The translations under genes and the position numbers were made by a program. Below the pieces are notes generated by a model. That model was not told the origin of the DNA, did no database searches, and saw nothing but the letters and a program-made list of their open reading frames with translations. Of a DNA stretch of 16,427 nucleotides, positions 16,356-16,427 are shown in pieces (within the stretch, counting starts at the first letter, position 1; the number at the start of each line of letters is the position of its first letter). Source of the stretch: CAZLYK01 sp964563495 (GTDB lineage: Bacteria; Acidobacteriota; Blastocatellia; RBC074); contig CAZLYK010000127.1 of assembly GCA_964563495.1 (NCBI GenBank), positions 1 through 16,427 of the forward strand, written 5' to 3'.

Positions 16356-16427
16356 AAATAGACAGGATTAACAGGATTTTGTTCTGCCTTGTCTTTGATC
16401 CTGTTTAATCCCGTCAAAATCCTGTTA
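16356..16427 (-). repeat. Dispersed repeat copy upstream of the truncated gene, running off the right edge
   Basis: It carries CAGG at 16363 and 16372 (9 apart), then inverted units at 16400, 16410 and 16421 (10 and 11 apart). On the minus strand it has the core CAAAGACAAGGCAG, which matches the core of the copy at 5269-5345 in the opposite orientation. The outermost unit, expected near 16430, is cut off by the window end. No coding sequence is visible between this copy and the GTG at 16328. Confidence 0.75.

Noticed and set aside
3535..16427. CRISPR array or integron cassette array
   Set aside because: Repeat units are about 10 bp apart with no spacers, so it is not CRISPR. Junction repeats with co-oriented genes recall integrons, but I see no attC-type core (GTTRRRY with RYYYAAC) and no integrase, and the genes are far longer than usual cassettes.

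Overview
The window holds four genes, all read from the minus strand, plus the short repeat-rich gaps between them. All four products look exported or cell-surface, apart from one that has lost its N-terminus. In order of transcription (right to left) they are: a 5'-truncated six-hairpin-glycosidase-like protein with an ILEI/FAM3-type domain (16328-13701); a 2715-residue multidomain surface protein (13633-5486); a Tat-exported vanadium-dependent haloperoxidase (5259-3616); and a beta-propeller protein that runs off the left edge (3336-1). No rRNA, tRNA, CRISPR array, integrase or transposase gene is visible.

The module set (BACON, putative-Ig He_PIG, FG-GAP, LVIVD, IPT/TIG, SbsA-type Ig, and a tail with dockerin-like and cohesin-like parts whose helices read DWVQxGR) together with the GC-rich coding sequence suggests a soil or sediment bacterium. 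Acidobacteriota is my best guess, but this is an inference from protein style and not a marker-gene assignment.

The first and last genes are modular paralogues. Both carry He_PIG, BACON, dockerin-like and cohesin-like modules in that order at the C-terminus. Their N-terminal cargo differs: a seven-unit FG-GAP propeller in one, an alpha/alpha toroid in the other. The giant protein combines Ig-like domains, a possible permuted NlpC/P60-type (papain-like) domain, a thrombospondin-type-3-like calcium motif, an LVIVD propeller and four roughly 230-residue beta-solenoid repeats. Two of those solenoid repeats share 305 bp with a single mismatch.

The most unusual non-coding feature is a family of short palindromic repeats built from CAGGATT-type units at a fixed 9-11-10 bp phase. 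A copy lies at every gene junction in the window. Copies supply the stop codons of two genes and sit where the glycosidase-like gene has lost its 5' end. One junction also holds a perfect 27-bp inverted repeat. The genes need not form one pathway. The shared theme is an export-heavy, modular, recombining surface-protein locus.
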